A stretch of 64,000 bases of DNA from Mangrovibacter phragmitis (GCF_001655675.1 NZ_LYRP01000001.1:930001-994000); one strand, 5' to 3'; positions 43,381 through 54,458 are shown, counted from the first letter of the stretch. Numbers and translations: made by a program. Notes: a model not told the origin generated them from the letters alone.

Positions 43381-45327
43381 TTAACGCGTCAGTTGCTGGA
43401 GTGTGGTTAATTGAGCAACGGCTTCCTGCATGGCATCCATTCCTTTTGCCACCACTTTCAGGCGCTCCAGGCTTTGGGCGACATTATCTTTTTCATGGCT
43501 GTTTTGCTCACTCATATGGGCAATCTGGTCTGCCGCGTGAATGCTCTGGTCTGCCATATGTTGGGTTGCTGATACCGTCTCCCGGGTAACCTGGCGTATG
43601 CGACCAATGGTTTCAACAGATTCGCCAATACTTTGTGCGGTTGCCGTTGCCTGTTCTTTGGCTTTGTGAGCAAGACGGCGCACCTCTTCTGCGACCACAG
43701 CAAACCCTCTTCCCGCTTCACCGGCCCGGGCGGCTTCAACGGCTGCATTCAGCGCCAACAGATTGGTCTGGTCTGCAATACTGCGAATCCCCCCGGTAAT
43801 TTTGGTTATCTCCTCTGATATCGATTCCAGTGACTGCAACCCGTCTTCCAGGCGTTTTTGCGCCTGCTGGGTTTCACCGGCAGAGGTACTCATGGACCGA
43901 ATGCTATTCTGGGCAACCTCCAGGGCATCACTTTGCCGGTGTGTGGCATCTTCCAGCAGAGGTAACGCCGAAAGTAACGGGCTGAGTTCCTGCTGGTAGT
44001 TAATCACCTGGTCAATAACCCGCGACTGTAAGCGGTGTAAAGCTTCCCAGCGCCGTAAAGTGCGTTGTGCGTAATGCGCAGCATAAGCCGCATACTCCAC
44101 AGGGAAATGGCGCATTGCATGGTTGTCTTTATCAAAAAACACCAGGGCTGAGAGTGTCTGGTTAATGGGTACCCCGAGTATTTCGCCAAAGCTTGAGAAC
44201 CCGGCTGCTGGCAGGTTGCCAAAAAAACGCGCGGCAGGGAGTTGCGCCTTATTACCTACACGGCGCAATACGCAGTCGTTGAGGATCATGCCGGAAGGCG
44301 AACCATATTCGGCAACAAACGCCTGCCAGTCTCTTTGGGTGTGGCTGATAAAATCGGTCGCTTTCAGTAAATAGAGCCGGTCACCAAACTCAAGGTCACA
44401 GAAAAAGTGAATACTGTCCTGGGTGATTTGCGCCACCGAGCGAATAAAAAAGTCATCACCTACTTTCACACCAAAGGTGTAACCTTCCAACCCGCTGGCG
44501 AGAGCATCCGGCGCACAGCCAAGTTGGCTGGCAAGATAAGGCACAACGGGGTGTTCATGCCCTGTGTCGTCAAACACTGAAGAAACAGTACGGGCAACAG
44601 GGTCGGCATGGGCAATCAGCCAACTACTGCGGGTTGGCTCAAAATTCTGGCTTTTAAAGGGAGCGAAAGATTTCCCTTCTGCAATACGGCAAAACACCAC
44701 CACAGCCTGGCCTTGCAGAACCTGGCCTTTACTGCCAATCCAGGTGCCACTGAAATCCAGCTTACCACCAGCAGAACCACCGATGGCAAGGCAGGGAAAG
44801 CGCCCGGCTTTATACCAGGCCTGCATCAGGAAACCTTCAGATGCCGATAAACCATCGCAATAAACCAGAGCAAAAGTATTCTCTGCAGAAAGCGGAATAT
44901 TAACCTGCAACGCACTCAGTTCGCGCGAAATGGCATCAACGCGGGTGGCAACGGTATGGGTATCACTGGCATGCAGGTTCACATGGTGTACTTCATGTTC
45001 CTTAACCAGCGTTTGAGGTAAAAACAACCAACTGCCTTCCAGCCCTTCTTCGTCGGCATATAAACACTGTTTTTGCTGGCACAATGTTCCAGTGGAAGAA
45101 AGCACCAGCACACTGCGTGCGGGGGTACCAAAACGTTGCCAGGCTTCACTCACCTGGCGGAAGTTCGCCTGAGGTGGAACAAACACCATTAATATGCCGC
45201 CTTTATCAGGCACACCGGCCTGGCGCAACGACGCTGGTAATTTTTGGCAATTAAACACCCCGCTGACTGGGTGAGCACCCGTTAATGCACGGGCTGGTGC
45301 GGATACAAAAGAAGATAATATTCCCAT
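43381..45327 (-). CDS. FIST-domain soluble chemoreceptor
   Basis: 648 residues with GAGG before the ATG. Residues 1-400 are FIST_N/FIST_C ([89 protein letters not shown]). No membrane segment is present, so the receptor is cytoplasmic. After a helical linker the MCP signalling module appears: [43 protein letters not shown]. The signal hairpin looks short compared with Tsr-type receptors. It shares its sensor type with the FIST-GGDEF protein 1.8 kb away but the sequences are clearly different. Confidence 0.9.
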   Translation of the reverse strand: MGILSSFVSAPARALTGAHPVSGVFNCQKLPASLRQAGVPDKGGILMVFVPPQANFRQVSEAWQRFGTPARSVLVLSSTGTLCQQKQCLYADEEGLEGSWLFLPQTLVKEHEVHHVNLHASDTHTVATRVDAISRELSALQVNIPLSAENTFALVYCDGLSASEGFLMQAWYKAGRFPCLAIGGSAGGKLDFSGTWIGSKGQVLQGQAVVVFCRIAEGKSFAPFKSQNFEPTRSSWLIAHADPVARTVSSVFDDTGHEHPVVPYLASQLGCAPDALASGLEGYTFGVKVGDDFFIRSVAQITQDSIHFFCDLEFGDRLYLLKATDFISHTQRDWQAFVAEYGSPSGMILNDCVLRRVGNKAQLPAARFFGNLPAAGFSSFGEILGVPINQTLSALVFFDKDNHAMRHFPVEYAAYAAHYAQRTLRRWEALHRLQSRVIDQVINYQQELSPLLSALPLLEDATHRQSDALEVAQNSIRSMSTSAGETQQAQKRLEDGLQSLESISEEITKITGGIRSIADQTNLLALNAAVEAARAGEAGRGFAVVAEEVRRLAHKAKEQATATAQSIGESVETIGRIRQVTRETVSATQHMADQSIHAADQIAHMSEQNSHEKDNVAQSLERLKVVAKGMDAMQEAVAQLTTLQQLTR

Positions 45328-46075
45328 AGCGGCCTCATCGTTTTTTATTGAACCAGGAAACCCGCGTTATCAGGAGGAGAAGTGCAATCTGTCACTGTTA
45401 TTATCGCCAATATGTAACCGTCTTTAAGCAAAATGTTATATGAATATTGTCAGTTGTGGTAAGGATCGCAGTTTCATGCAACGGCCAGGAGAAAATTTGA
45501 CACAAGGAAAGCAAACCATGCGCAGCCTCTCTTTTCTTCTTATAGTGACGTTCTGACTTTGTTTCAGCTATCAGAGGTAGGCTCTATACCACTGAAGTAT
45601 AAGCTGTTTTACAGTGAGACCTGCATCACAATCTTTTCTTTCTGGTACGTTATAAATAGTGCCATTCAGGTATGACTTTATTACCTGCGTATCAGGGGAT
45701 TTAAGGGGTTAATAAGTTCTACAAGCTGTCTGTCAACTTATTCTTTCGTTCAGTGGTTGTAGTGGTCGTCGCTGTTACTACTGTGTTGTTGATATAGATG
45801 TTGTGATTACTGTCGTTGTTCGTTGTTCGTTAATCTGTTGCGGTAAAAAGTAATAACCGTAGTCTCTGAGTTATGTCATGTCATTTCGTTAAAGCTGTCG
45901 TGTTAAGCCGTTTCGTTGAAGTCGTATTATCTGTGAAATTGGGTTGTACCCGCTGTAACCAAAAAAGGCACCTGCTTTTGCAGGTGCCTTTTTTATACTC
46001 AAAATACAACAGGGGCAGGCTGAAACAGAACAACCAACACACCCGTCATTTAAAGAGTGAAGAACAGAACACTTA
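45328..46075. other. 748-bp gap ending in a strong terminator
   Basis: No protein gene is supported. 45700-45960 is rich in GTT/TGT tracts (for example tandem GTTGTTC near 45813-45828). It leads on the plus strand into the near-perfect terminator at 45961-45994, which no plus-strand coding gene uses. The FIST-receptor promoter lies near 45330-45480. Confidence 0.5.
45961..45994. terminator. Strong bidirectional terminator
   Basis: A6-GGCACCTGC at 45961-45975 pairs with GCAGGTGCC-T6 at 45980-45994 over a TTTT loop, with six As before and six Ts after. It works on paper in both directions. On the minus strand it lies 81 bases after the stop of the CstA-type transporter gene. Confidence 0.9.
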
Positions 46076-47875
46076 CTACGCTGTAGCAGACTCTGTATGC
46101 TGCGCCCCACGCACACGCCACAACACCACCCAACGTTGCAATGCCGAAACCAGAATTACCGCACCCAGCACCACCATAATGACAGAAATCACCCCGTTGA
46201 ACAGGTTGTAACCTTTTGCTGCCGGGTTGAAATAAACATATTTCACCATCCAGTACGCGGCATAGTTTACAGTGACATACAGATACGCCAGCGGAACCAG
46301 GCAGGTAAGGATGTAAATACGTTTTTCAGACAAGCGCAGAATAATCGTCGCACCAATAATCAGGCCAATTGACGCCATTAACTGGTTAGAAACCCCGAAC
46401 AGCGCCCAGACAGAGTTGATATCCCCGGAGTTCAGTAAATACCCCCATAACGCACAGGCAACAACACTACAACCAATAGCACCAGGTACCCAGGTGGTGC
46501 GTTTTAACGGTGGCCAGATATCTCCCAGAAAATCCTGTAGCAAATAACGGGCTACGCGCGTTCCGGAGTCAACGGCAGTCAGAATAAACACCGCTTCAAA
46601 CATCACCACAAACTGGAAGAAGTACGATGCAAGGTGGCTGAACCAGGGAACCCGGGTAAAGATATCGGCCATCCCAACCGCCAGCGTCACCGCCCCACCC
46701 GTGCGGCCATACAGATCCAGGCCAATTTCCTGGCTCAGTTTCGGCAGATTAACAACATCCATTCCCAGGCCAGCAAATGTGGCGGGAGCTGAGTTAATTG
46801 CAAAATAATCGGCCGGATGTAACGCTGTTGCGGCAATCAGCGCCATTACGCCAACAACGCATTCCGCACACATGGCACCAAAAGCAACAGGTAAAATATC
46901 ATTCCATTTATCAATCTGTTTTGGTGTGGTGCCTGATCCAATAAAGGCATGGAAACCTGAAATCGCCCCGCAAGCAATGGTGATAGAGATAAACGGCCAT
47001 ACCGGGCCTGCCAGCACCGGGCCATTACCGCTGATAAACGAAGTCACAGCCGGGAACTGAATTTCCGGGTTAATAAACACCACACCAATAACCAGCGCGC
47101 CAAATACCCCAATTTTCATGAAACTGGAGAGATAGCCGCGCGGGGTCAGTAACATCCATACGGGTAATGCTGTGGCGAAAAACGCGTAGCAAGGCAACAC
47201 CAGGCTCACTGTGGTTGTTTTCAGGCTCAGCCACTCGCCAAATGCAGATTCCTGAATATAAGGCCCGGCCACCACACAGGCAAAAATCACCGCAATCCCT
47301 ACCCAGGTTGCTGCCCGCATATTACCGGTATAGCGTTCCCATAAGCCAACACCAATCGCCACAGGAATTGTCATAAAGACGGCGAAGGTGCCCCAGGGGT
47401 TACGCTCCAGCGCATGAACCACCACCATTGACAAACCCGCCATCGTAATGGTGATGATAAATAACATTGCCAGCCCGGTACACCAGCCAGCAACCGGCCC
47501 CAGTTCGGCTTTCGCCACCTCGGATAAAGATTTACCCTGGTGTTTCATTGATGCGAATAACACAACCGTATCGTGAACCGCGCCGCCCACAACACAGCCT
47601 ACCAGTAGCCATAAAAAACCCGGAAAATACCCGTATTGTGCCGCTAAAACCGGGCCAACCAGGGGGCCAGCGGCAGCGATTGCCGCAAAATGGCTACCAA
47701 AGTTGACCCATTTTTTTGTAGGTACGTAATCTTTTCCGTCTTCCAGCAAATGCGACGGTGTGACCTCACTGTTATCTGTATTCAGCACTTTACGGACGAA
47801 AAACACGCCGTACAACCGGTAACAGATAGCGAGGACGCACAGCGTTGCAATAACAAAAGTCAATGCATGTGACAT
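46076..47875 (-). CDS. CstA-family pyruvate/peptide transporter (BtsT-like)
   Basis: 599 residues, shorter than E. coli CstA (701) and BtsT (716), with many membrane segments. VNFGSHFAAIAAAGPLVGPVLAAQYGYFPGFLWLLVG, GGAVHDTVVLFASMKHQGKSL, IACGAISGFHAFIGSGTTPKQI and FEAVFILTAVDSGTRVARYLLQDFLG are CstA signatures. GGAG precedes ATG 47875 by 7 bases. Its gene is immediately downstream of btsR-btsS in the same direction. In E. coli the BtsSR system senses extracellular pyruvate and activates the CstA-family transporter gene btsT, which lies elsewhere. Here sensor and transporter genes are adjacent, so this is probably the BtsR target; whether it is pyruvate-specific is inferred. Confidence 0.85.
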   Translation of the reverse strand: MSHALTFVIATLCVLAICYRLYGVFFVRKVLNTDNSEVTPSHLLEDGKDYVPTKKWVNFGSHFAAIAAAGPLVGPVLAAQYGYFPGFLWLLVGCVVGGAVHDTVVLFASMKHQGKSLSEVAKAELGPVAGWCTGLAMLFIITITMAGLSMVVVHALERNPWGTFAVFMTIPVAIGVGLWERYTGNMRAATWVGIAVIFACVVAGPYIQESAFGEWLSLKTTTVSLVLPCYAFFATALPVWMLLTPRGYLSSFMKIGVFGALVIGVVFINPEIQFPAVTSFISGNGPVLAGPVWPFISITIACGAISGFHAFIGSGTTPKQIDKWNDILPVAFGAMCAECVVGVMALIAATALHPADYFAINSAPATFAGLGMDVVNLPKLSQEIGLDLYGRTGGAVTLAVGMADIFTRVPWFSHLASYFFQFVVMFEAVFILTAVDSGTRVARYLLQDFLGDIWPPLKRTTWVPGAIGCSVVACALWGYLLNSGDINSVWALFGVSNQLMASIGLIIGATIILRLSEKRIYILTCLVPLAYLYVTVNYAAYWMVKYVYFNPAAKGYNLFNGVISVIMVVLGAVILVSALQRWVVLWRVRGAQHTESATA

Positions 47876-47969
47876 AGCCCAACTCCAAAGGTAAAGAAGT
47901 TCATGGCTATCTTTTCACAAGGAAAGTTGGCAACGGAGAGGTTTACCAGCGAGCGGTTATAACCGGATT

Positions 47970-47997
47970 TAAGTGGCGCTATAGCGTGCTGAGCGGT
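47970..47997 (-). promoter_or_regulatory. Candidate BtsR (LytTR) binding repeats upstream of the CstA-type gene
   Basis: On the minus strand ACCGCTCA (47997-47990) is followed after 12 bases by GCCACTTA (47977-47970). As I remember it, the BtsR direct-repeat motif is ACC(G/A)CT(C/T)A with a spacer of about 13; the first copy matches fully, the second at seven of eight. A further ACCGCTCG lies at 47957-47950. The repeats lie about 95-120 bases upstream of the transporter start. Confidence 0.5.
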
Positions 47998-48068
47998 GAA
48001 GCGCGGTTGAGTAACAAAGCGCCAGGAGCGAACCCGCCACAGGGAAAATCCATTACAGATTCACGCCA

Positions 48069-48794
48069 TCAGGCCTTCAGGCCAAGCGCCACTTTCAGGT
48101 TTTTCAGGTAGCGACGGCTGACGGGCACACTTTGCCCGTCACGCAGTAATAACTCCGCCTGTCCGCCTTCATCAAAACGGATCTCTTTCAGGTGCGCCAT
48201 ATTGACCAGATATTGCCGGTGGCAACGCAACAGCGGTGTGCGGGTTTCCAGAGTACGTAACGTCAGCTCAGTAAACCCTTCTTCACCGTGGGCACTGGTC
48301 ACAAATACGCCGCTCAGGCGGCTGTTGACATAACTGACATCTTCAACCGGTAACAGATAAATACGGCTGTGTCCGGTACAGGGGATATAACGCAGATTTT
48401 CACTGACCAGAGGGAGTAATTCCGTATCCTGCTCAGTGCGTTCGTGGCGCAAACGGTGCAAGGTTTTTGCCAGACGGCGGGCCTCAACTGGTTTAAGCAA
48501 ATAATCAAAAGCATGTTCTTCAAAGGCCTGTACTGCATATTCGTCCCAGGCGGTAAGAAACACAATCCATGGGCGTTTTACCGGGTCGAGCATGCCCACC
48601 ATTTCCAGGCCACTGATGCGCGGCATTTGAATATCCAGAAATACCACATCCGGGTGATCCCGGTGTACGGTGCCAATCCCTTCCACTGCATTGCTGCACT
48701 CACCAATCACCTGAATGTCGCTTTCCTGTTCCAGCATAGCGCGCAAGTTTTCCCGTGCCAAAGGTTCATCATCCACAATCAATACAGTAATCAT
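48069..48794 (-). CDS. btsR: Response regulator BtsR (LytTR family)
   Basis: 241 residues from ATG 48794, overlapping the btsS stop as ATGA. The receiver domain begins [21 protein letters not shown] with the phosphoacceptor Asp in [17 protein letters not shown]. The C-terminal LytTR DNA-binding domain (about 140-241) has [41 protein letters not shown] and [16 protein letters not shown]. Length and motifs match E. coli BtsR (YehT). It activates a transporter gene when its partner kinase senses pyruvate. Confidence 0.94.
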   Translation of the reverse strand: MITVLIVDDEPLARENLRAMLEQESDIQVIGECSNAVEGIGTVHRDHPDVVFLDIQMPRISGLEMVGMLDPVKRPWIVFLTAWDEYAVQAFEEHAFDYLLKPVEARRLAKTLHRLRHERTEQDTELLPLVSENLRYIPCTGHSRIYLLPVEDVSYVNSRLSGVFVTSAHGEEGFTELTLRTLETRTPLLRCHRQYLVNMAHLKEIRFDEGGQAELLLRDGQSVPVSRRYLKNLKVALGLKA

Positions 48795-50476
48795 GGCATT
48801 TCCTCCAGCGGCAGACGCAGTGTTACCCGGGTAAAACATTCTGGCTGGCACTCCACCTGAATGCCACAGGCGTCTCCGTATCGCGCCCGCAGGCGTTTAT
48901 CAACCAACGTCATTCCCAACCCCTGAGCATCTTGCCGGGGTTGATATAACCCGGCGTTATCTTCAATAGTGAGCACCAGCCATTTATCCTGGCTGCTGGC
49001 GTTAATAACTATCTCCCCAGTGCCCAGTAACTGCGAGGTACCATGTTTAATGGCGTTTTCGACAATAGGTTGCAGCGTAAATGCTGGCAGGTGTTGCAGG
49101 CTCAGGCTCTCCTGCAAGCTAAGCTGTACATGCAACCGCGACTGAAAACGAGCCTGCTCTATTTGCAGGTAAGCATTCACATGGTCCATTTCATCGGCCA
49201 GGGTGACAACTTCCGCCGGGCGCTTGAGGTTTTTACGAAAAAAGGTGGATAAGTACTGCACCAGTTCGCAGGCCTGGTCTTTATCACGGCGAATCACCGC
49301 CACCAGGGTGTTAAGTGCATTAAATAAAAAATGGGGGTTAACCTGGGCATGCAGCAGTTTGATTTCAGACTGGGTGAGCAGCTGTTTTTGGCGCTCATAC
49401 TGCCCGGCAAGAATTTGCGCCGAGAACAGGCGGGCAATGCCTTCACCCAGTGTGCGGTTAATGGAGCTGAATAAACGGTTTTTAACTTCGTAGAGCTTAA
49501 TGGTGCCCACCACTTTGCCATTTTCGCCATGGAGGGGAATCACCAGGGTGGAGCCCAGTTTACAGCGTGTGTCCAGCGAACAACGGTAAGGAACTGCATT
49601 GCCATCGGCATAGACTACTTCACCGGTTTCAATCGCCCGTAATGTCAGTTCTGAGGAAATAGGCCTGCCCGGCAGGTGATGGTCGTCACCCGTGCCGGTA
49701 AACGCCAGCAGTTTCTCGCAATCTGTAATGGCAACTGCACTGATATCCAGTTCCTGGTAGAGCACATGCGCCACCCGCATGCTGTTTTCCTGGTTAAAAC
49801 CGTTGCGCAGTATACCTTCAGTCAGAGCAGCCACTTTCAGTGCGGTAGTGGAAAATGCAGAGGTATATTTCTCCAGCATGGCGCGTTTATCCAGCAGAAT
49901 ACGCATGAACATAGCGGACCCCACAGTGTTGGTAACCACCATTGGTGCGGCAATGCTCTCCACCAGATGCAGTGCTTCGTTATACGGGCGGGCAATCAGC
50001 AAAATAATCCCCATCTGGAGCACTTCGGCAACAAAGGTGGTTGCCCCCGCCGTTATTGGGTTAAACAACAGGTCTGCACGCCCACGATTAACCAGAATAC
50101 GGTGCATCAGGCCACCCAGCAGCCCTTCAACAATGGTGGATATCATGCAACTGAATGCCGTCATACCGCCCATGGCATAACGGTGTAAACCGCCTGTCAG
50201 CCCCACCAGGCCGCCAACCAGCGGCCCACCCAACAGGCCCCCCATCACCGCACCAATCGCCCGGGTATTGGCAATAGAATCTTCAATATGCAGCCCAAAA
50301 TAGGTGCCCATAATGCAGAAAAAGGAAAAGGTGACGTAGCAAAGTAATTTGTGCGGTAAACGGACCGTAACCTGGGTTAACGGAATAAACAGGCGGGTTT
50401 TACTCATTAACCAGGCAATAACCAGGTAGACACACATTTGCTGGAGTAACAGCAGAACAAGATTGAACTCGTACAT
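48791..50476 (-). CDS. btsS: Pyruvate-sensing histidine kinase BtsS (LytS type)
   Basis: 561 residues, the same as E. coli BtsS (YehU). It has an N-terminal membrane sensor with about six hydrophobic segments (5TM-5TMR_LYT, including [26 protein letters not shown]). A GAF domain follows at about 220-345 ([27 protein letters not shown] ... [11 protein letters not shown]). The His kinase region starts at about 370 with [18 protein letters not shown], where the His is the expected phosphorylation site, and an ATPase domain follows with [13 protein letters not shown] and [17 protein letters not shown]. It works with BtsR, encoded immediately downstream. Confidence 0.95.
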   Translation of the reverse strand: MYEFNLVLLLLQQMCVYLVIAWLMSKTRLFIPLTQVTVRLPHKLLCYVTFSFFCIMGTYFGLHIEDSIANTRAIGAVMGGLLGGPLVGGLVGLTGGLHRYAMGGMTAFSCMISTIVEGLLGGLMHRILVNRGRADLLFNPITAGATTFVAEVLQMGIILLIARPYNEALHLVESIAAPMVVTNTVGSAMFMRILLDKRAMLEKYTSAFSTTALKVAALTEGILRNGFNQENSMRVAHVLYQELDISAVAITDCEKLLAFTGTGDDHHLPGRPISSELTLRAIETGEVVYADGNAVPYRCSLDTRCKLGSTLVIPLHGENGKVVGTIKLYEVKNRLFSSINRTLGEGIARLFSAQILAGQYERQKQLLTQSEIKLLHAQVNPHFLFNALNTLVAVIRRDKDQACELVQYLSTFFRKNLKRPAEVVTLADEMDHVNAYLQIEQARFQSRLHVQLSLQESLSLQHLPAFTLQPIVENAIKHGTSQLLGTGEIVINASSQDKWLVLTIEDNAGLYQPRQDAQGLGMTLVDKRLRARYGDACGIQVECQPECFTRVTLRLPLEEMP

Positions 50477-50597
50477 ATACGCCCGCAGAAGTCATCAGAA
50501 TGAGGACGGCTACCTTAGCGCGTAGCGGGTTCGCTTTCTTTGAAGGCTTTCAACTATTTTTGATTTGGCAGAATAAAATGCAGTAAACCATAACTTA

Positions 50598-50635
50598 GTT
50601 GCATGCAGGCCGCTAAAAAAGGGCCCGCATGCAAC
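50598..50635. repeat. Inverted repeat downstream of mrp
   Basis: GTTGCATGC at 50598-50606 is exactly complementary to 50627-50635, with a smaller inner GGCC/GGCC pairing. It lies 25 bases past the mrp stop on the minus strand and may end the transcript, though no T-tract follows. Confidence 0.5.
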
Positions 50636-50659
50636 GGACAGCTAACTACCGGTGCGGCA

Positions 50660-51769
50660 TTACACCGCGCGGAAGGCGATATCCTCAGGAATAACTTCAC
50701 CCTGCCAGTACATCTGGGCGGCAACACGGCCAGCCAGTTGACGGTAGATAGTGGTGAACTCACTTTCCGGGCGACTAATAACAGTTGGTGTGCCACGGTC
50801 CAGGTCTTCACGCAGAGTAATATGCAACGGCAATTGCCCCAATAATGTGGTGTGGTATTGCTGGGCAAGTTTTTCAGCACCACCGGTACCGAAGATGGGC
50901 TCATGGTGACCACACTGGCTGCAAATATGCATGCTCATGTTTTCAACCACACCCAGCACTGGTACTTCAACTTTCTCAAACATCACAATGCCTTTGCGGG
51001 CATCAATCAGGGCGATATCCTGAGGTGTGGTAACCACCACTGCTCCGGTAACCGGGATATTTTGCGCCAGCGTCAACTGGATATCCCCCGTACCAGGCGG
51101 CATATCCAGCACCAGATAGTCGAGATCCGGCCACAAAGTTTCCTGCAGTAGTTGCATCAGGGCTTTACTGGCCATTGGGCCACGCCACACCATGGCGTTG
51201 TCATCAGTAACCAGGTAGCCAATTGAATTGGTCGCCAGGCCATGAGCCATAACCGGTGCCATATGGGTGCCATCAGGGGAACTGGGGCGTTCGGCTTCTG
51301 CGCCCAACATGGTGGGAACAGATGGCCCATAGATATCGGCATCCAGAATCCCTACTTTTGCCCCTTCTGCCGCCAGCGCCAGCGCCAGGTTCACCGCAGT
51401 AGACGATTTACCCACCCCGCCTTTGCCCGAACTGACCGCAATAATGTTCTTAACACCATTAATGCCGGGATGATTTTTCACCCGCTTCATGGTGGCAATA
51501 TGGTGCGTCAGCTTCCAGTCCACCGCTTTCGCGCCGGTAATACGCAACAGGTCTGCGCTGCATTGCTCTTTCAGTTCTTCAAATGCACTGGCCCAGGCAA
51601 ATGGCATCTGCAATTCAATATGCAGCGTGTCATCAAGCCAGGTGACATGGCGCAATGCTTTCAGCGCTGTCAGATTATGTTTAAGCGTTGGGTGCTGAAA
51701 ATTAGCCAGCGTCCCGGCCACCATAGCTCGCATGGCTTCAGGGGACTTAACCTGGGATTGAGAGTTCAT
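50660..51769 (-). CDS. mrp: Iron-sulfur cluster carrier ATPase Mrp (ApbC)
   Basis: 369 residues, equal to E. coli Mrp. An N-terminal MIP18-like region (about 1-90) precedes a P-loop ATPase with the deviant Walker A VSSGKGGVGKSSTAVNLALALA. DADIYGPSVPTML and DYLVLDMPPGTGDIQLTL follow, and the cluster-binding CxxC is in MSMHICSQCGHHEP. It transfers Fe-S clusters to target proteins in the cytoplasm. It is divergent from metG, as in E. coli and relatives. Confidence 0.95.
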   Translation of the reverse strand: MNSQSQVKSPEAMRAMVAGTLANFQHPTLKHNLTALKALRHVTWLDDTLHIELQMPFAWASAFEELKEQCSADLLRITGAKAVDWKLTHHIATMKRVKNHPGINGVKNIIAVSSGKGGVGKSSTAVNLALALAAEGAKVGILDADIYGPSVPTMLGAEAERPSSPDGTHMAPVMAHGLATNSIGYLVTDDNAMVWRGPMASKALMQLLQETLWPDLDYLVLDMPPGTGDIQLTLAQNIPVTGAVVVTTPQDIALIDARKGIVMFEKVEVPVLGVVENMSMHICSQCGHHEPIFGTGGAEKLAQQYHTTLLGQLPLHITLREDLDRGTPTVISRPESEFTTIYRQLAGRVAAQMYWQGEVIPEDIAFRAV

Positions 51770-52045
51770 CCCGACTCCTTTGCTTTATTCTTGTGATGTG
51801 AACCGGCAGGCCGCAAAAGCACTGCACAATGGCCTAAGCATACCAGAACTCCAGCCTGCTCCGGGTAGTGGTGTAAAAATTTCTCATACATTTGCATGCA
51901 GCTGCGCATTTGTCTGTTCAATCTGTGTTCTGTTGCGCTTTTATCCCCGTGCGGTTACGGAAAGTCGCCGTTTCACCCTTACCAAACGCCTCCCTTTCGG
52001 GTAACATCGAAGCCCCTTTTTACAACTAAAGATGTAATTGTCACT

Positions 52046-54073
52046 ATGGCTCAAGTCGCTAAAAAAATTCTGGTAACGTGTGCGCTGCCGTACGCTAACG
52101 GCTCCATTCACCTGGGTCACATGCTGGAGCATATCCAGGCTGATATCTGGGTTCGTTACCAGCGAATGCGCGGCCACCAGGTCAATTTCATCTGCGCGGA
52201 CGATGCGCACGGCACTCCCATCATGCTCAAAGCGCAACAGCTGGGTATCAGCCCGGAGCAGATGATTGCCGAAATGAGTCAGGAACATCAGACCGATTTC
52301 GCCGGTTTTAATATCAGTTATGACAACTACCACTCCACACACAGTGATGAAAACCGTGAATTGTCGCAGTTGATTTACACCCGTCTGAAAGAAAACGGCT
52401 TTATTAAAAACCGCACCATTTCTCAACTGTATGACCCGGAAAAAGGGATGTTCCTGCCGGACCGTTTTGTGAAAGGCACCTGCCCGAAATGTAAATCACC
52501 GGATCAGTACGGCGATAACTGCGAAGTGTGCGGCGCAACTTACAGCCCGACGGAGCTTATCGACCCGAAATCGGCAGTTTCTGGCGCCACGCCAGTCATG
52601 CGCGAATCAGAACACTTCTTCTTTGACCTGCCTGCTTTCAGCGAAATGCTGAGTGCCTGGACCCGCTCTGGCGCATTACAGGAACAAGTGGCGAATAAAA
52701 TGCAGGAGTGGTTCGATGCCGGGCTGCAGCAGTGGGATATCTCACGGGATGCGCCTTACTTCGGCTTCGAAATTCCTGATGCTCCGGGCAAGTATTTCTA
52801 CGTGTGGCTGGATGCGCCTATTGGTTATATGGGTTCATTCAAGAACCTGTGCGACAAACGTGGTGACCTGAACTTCGACGACTGGTGGAATAAAGACGCC
52901 GATTCCGAGCTGTATCACTTTATCGGTAAAGATATTGTCTACTTCCACAGCCTGTTCTGGCCTGCCATGCTGGAAGGTAGCGGTTACCGCAAACCAACCA
53001 ACTTGTTTGTGCACGGTTATGTCACGGTAAATGGCGCGAAAATGTCCAAGTCACGCGGTACATTTATTAAAGCGAGCACCTGGCTTAACCATTTCGATGC
53101 CGACAGCCTGCGCTATTACTACGCAGCGAAACTCTCTTCCCGTATTGATGACATCGACCTGAACCTGGAAGATTTCGTGCAGCGTGTTAACGCTGATATC
53201 GTCAACAAAGTGGTTAACCTGGCGTCGCGTAACGCTGGTTTTATCGCTAAACGTTTCGGCGGACAACTGGCTGAAAACCTTGCTGACCCGGTGCTGTTCA
53301 AAACCTTTACGGACGCGGCTCAAGCCATTGGCGACGCATGGGAAAGCCGTGAATATGGCCGGGCCATTCGCGAAATTATGGCGCTGGCCGACCAGGCTAA
53401 CCGCTATGTCGATGAGCAGGCGCCCTGGGTGGTGGCAAAACAGGAAGGCCGTGATGCAGACTTACAGGCAATTTGCTCCATGGGCATTAACCTGTTCCGG
53501 GTGCTGATGACCTACCTGAAACCGGTGCTGCCGGTACTGGCAGAGCGTGCAGAAGCCTTCCTGAACACTACGCTGAATTGGGATGAAGTGGCGACACCAT
53601 TGCTGGCTCACCAGGTGAACAACTTCAAAGCGCTGTATAACCGTATTGATATGAAACAAGTGGAAGCACTGGTGGAAGACTCCAGACAGGAAACCGCACC
53701 GGCTAAAGTAGTGACCGGACCGCTGGCAGATGACCCGATTCAGGACACCATCACGTTTGATGACTTTGCTAAAGTCGATATGCGTATTGCGCTTATCCAG
53801 AACGCGGAGTTTGTTGATGGCTCCGATAAACTGCTGCGCCTGACACTGGATCTCGGCGGTGAAACCCGCAATGTCTTCTCTGGTATCCGTTCAGCTTACC
53901 CGGACCCGCAGGTACTGACTGGTCGCCTGACCGTTATGGTTGCCAACCTGGCACCACGCAAAATGCGCTTTGGCGTATCTGAAGGCATGGTGATGGCCGC
54001 AGGCCCTGGTGGGAAAGATATTTTCCTGTTAAGCCCGGACAGCGGCGCCCAGCCAGGCCAACAGGTAAAATAA
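52046..54073 (+). CDS. metG: Methionyl-tRNA synthetase
   Basis: 675 residues (E. coli 677). The start at ATG 52046 gives [19 protein letters not shown]; the frame is open further upstream to 51896 but that is not coding. Class I motifs: HLGH within [18 protein letters not shown] within [11 protein letters not shown]. The zinc knuckle has [17 protein letters not shown]. The C-terminal ~110 residues are the tRNA-binding EMAP-II-like dimerisation domain ([20 protein letters not shown]). It charges tRNA-Met and initiator tRNA and is essential. Confidence 0.97.
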   Translation: MAQVAKKILVTCALPYANGSIHLGHMLEHIQADIWVRYQRMRGHQVNFICADDAHGTPIMLKAQQLGISPEQMIAEMSQEHQTDFAGFNISYDNYHSTHSDENRELSQLIYTRLKENGFIKNRTISQLYDPEKGMFLPDRFVKGTCPKCKSPDQYGDNCEVCGATYSPTELIDPKSAVSGATPVMRESEHFFFDLPAFSEMLSAWTRSGALQEQVANKMQEWFDAGLQQWDISRDAPYFGFEIPDAPGKYFYVWLDAPIGYMGSFKNLCDKRGDLNFDDWWNKDADSELYHFIGKDIVYFHSLFWPAMLEGSGYRKPTNLFVHGYVTVNGAKMSKSRGTFIKASTWLNHFDADSLRYYYAAKLSSRIDDIDLNLEDFVQRVNADIVNKVVNLASRNAGFIAKRFGGQLAENLADPVLFKTFTDAAQAIGDAWESREYGRAIREIMALADQANRYVDEQAPWVVAKQEGRDADLQAICSMGINLFRVLMTYLKPVLPVLAERAEAFLNTTLNWDEVATPLLAHQVNNFKALYNRIDMKQVEALVEDSRQETAPAKVVTGPLADDPIQDTITFDDFAKVDMRIALIQNAEFVDGSDKLLRLTLDLGGETRNVFSGIRSAYPDPQVLTGRLTVMVANLAPRKMRFGVSEGMVMAAGPGGKDIFLLSPDSGAQPGQQVK

Positions 54074-54145
54074 GCAACCCAGTTAATCAGTGCCGGGCAG
54101 GTATAATTCCGCATCCGGCACACTGAAACTGAGTACCAAACCGGA

Positions 54146-54167
54146 AAGGGAGAATGCGTTCTCCCTT
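54146..54167 (+). terminator. Stem-loop 1 after metG
   Basis: AAGGGAGAA pairs with TTCTCCCTT across a TGCG tetraloop, 73 bases after the metG stop, without a long T-tract. It is nearly identical in sequence to the terminator at 54309. Confidence 0.55.
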
Positions 54168-54262
54168 GAGTCTGATGGCAAACCTCATGCCCGCACAAAA
54201 CGAGAAGATGCCACCCAATAAAAAACCAGGAAAATCAATTTATTGATTTTCGGCTGCTAACT

Positions 54263-54298
54263 AAAAAGAAGGAAAAACCACGCTTTTTCCTTCTTTTT
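54263..54298. terminator. Strong 15-bp A/T-flanked terminator
   Basis: 15 perfect pairs (54263-54277 with 54284-54298), a 6-base loop, and the T-rich arm itself ending in TTTTT. It can act on both strands. Confidence 0.85.
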
Positions 54299-54308
54299 CA
54301 TCACGCTG

Positions 54309-54336
54309 AAGGGGGAATACGTTCTCCCTTTTTTAT
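54309..54336 (+). terminator. Terminator with TACG loop and T-tract
   Basis: AAGGGGGAA (54309-54317) pairs with TTCTCCCTT (54322-54330, one G.U) and is followed by TTTTTAT. A clear intrinsic terminator, similar to stem-loop 1. Confidence 0.8.
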
Positions 54337-54458
54337 TGCCACCTGTTTTTGCTGCCTGCTCCGCGCCCTTTCCGTTCATCCACATTTCGCTGGCTTACGA
54401 AGCATTCACTGCTCCGGTTTCTTACACTGCTCGCCATAATACCCCAATGGAGAGCCTC

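Larger units (their letters stand above)
54074..54458. other. metG downstream region with four stem-loops (385 bp)
   Basis: Stem-loops are at 54146-54167, 54231-54250, 54263-54298 and 54309-54336. The first and last share almost the same sequence. The start of the monooxygenase gene follows. Confidence 0.7.

Noticed and set aside
45813-45830. Tandem GTTGTTC units suggesting a CRISPR-like repeat
   Set aside because: Only two or three short units with no spacers; no cas genes in the window.
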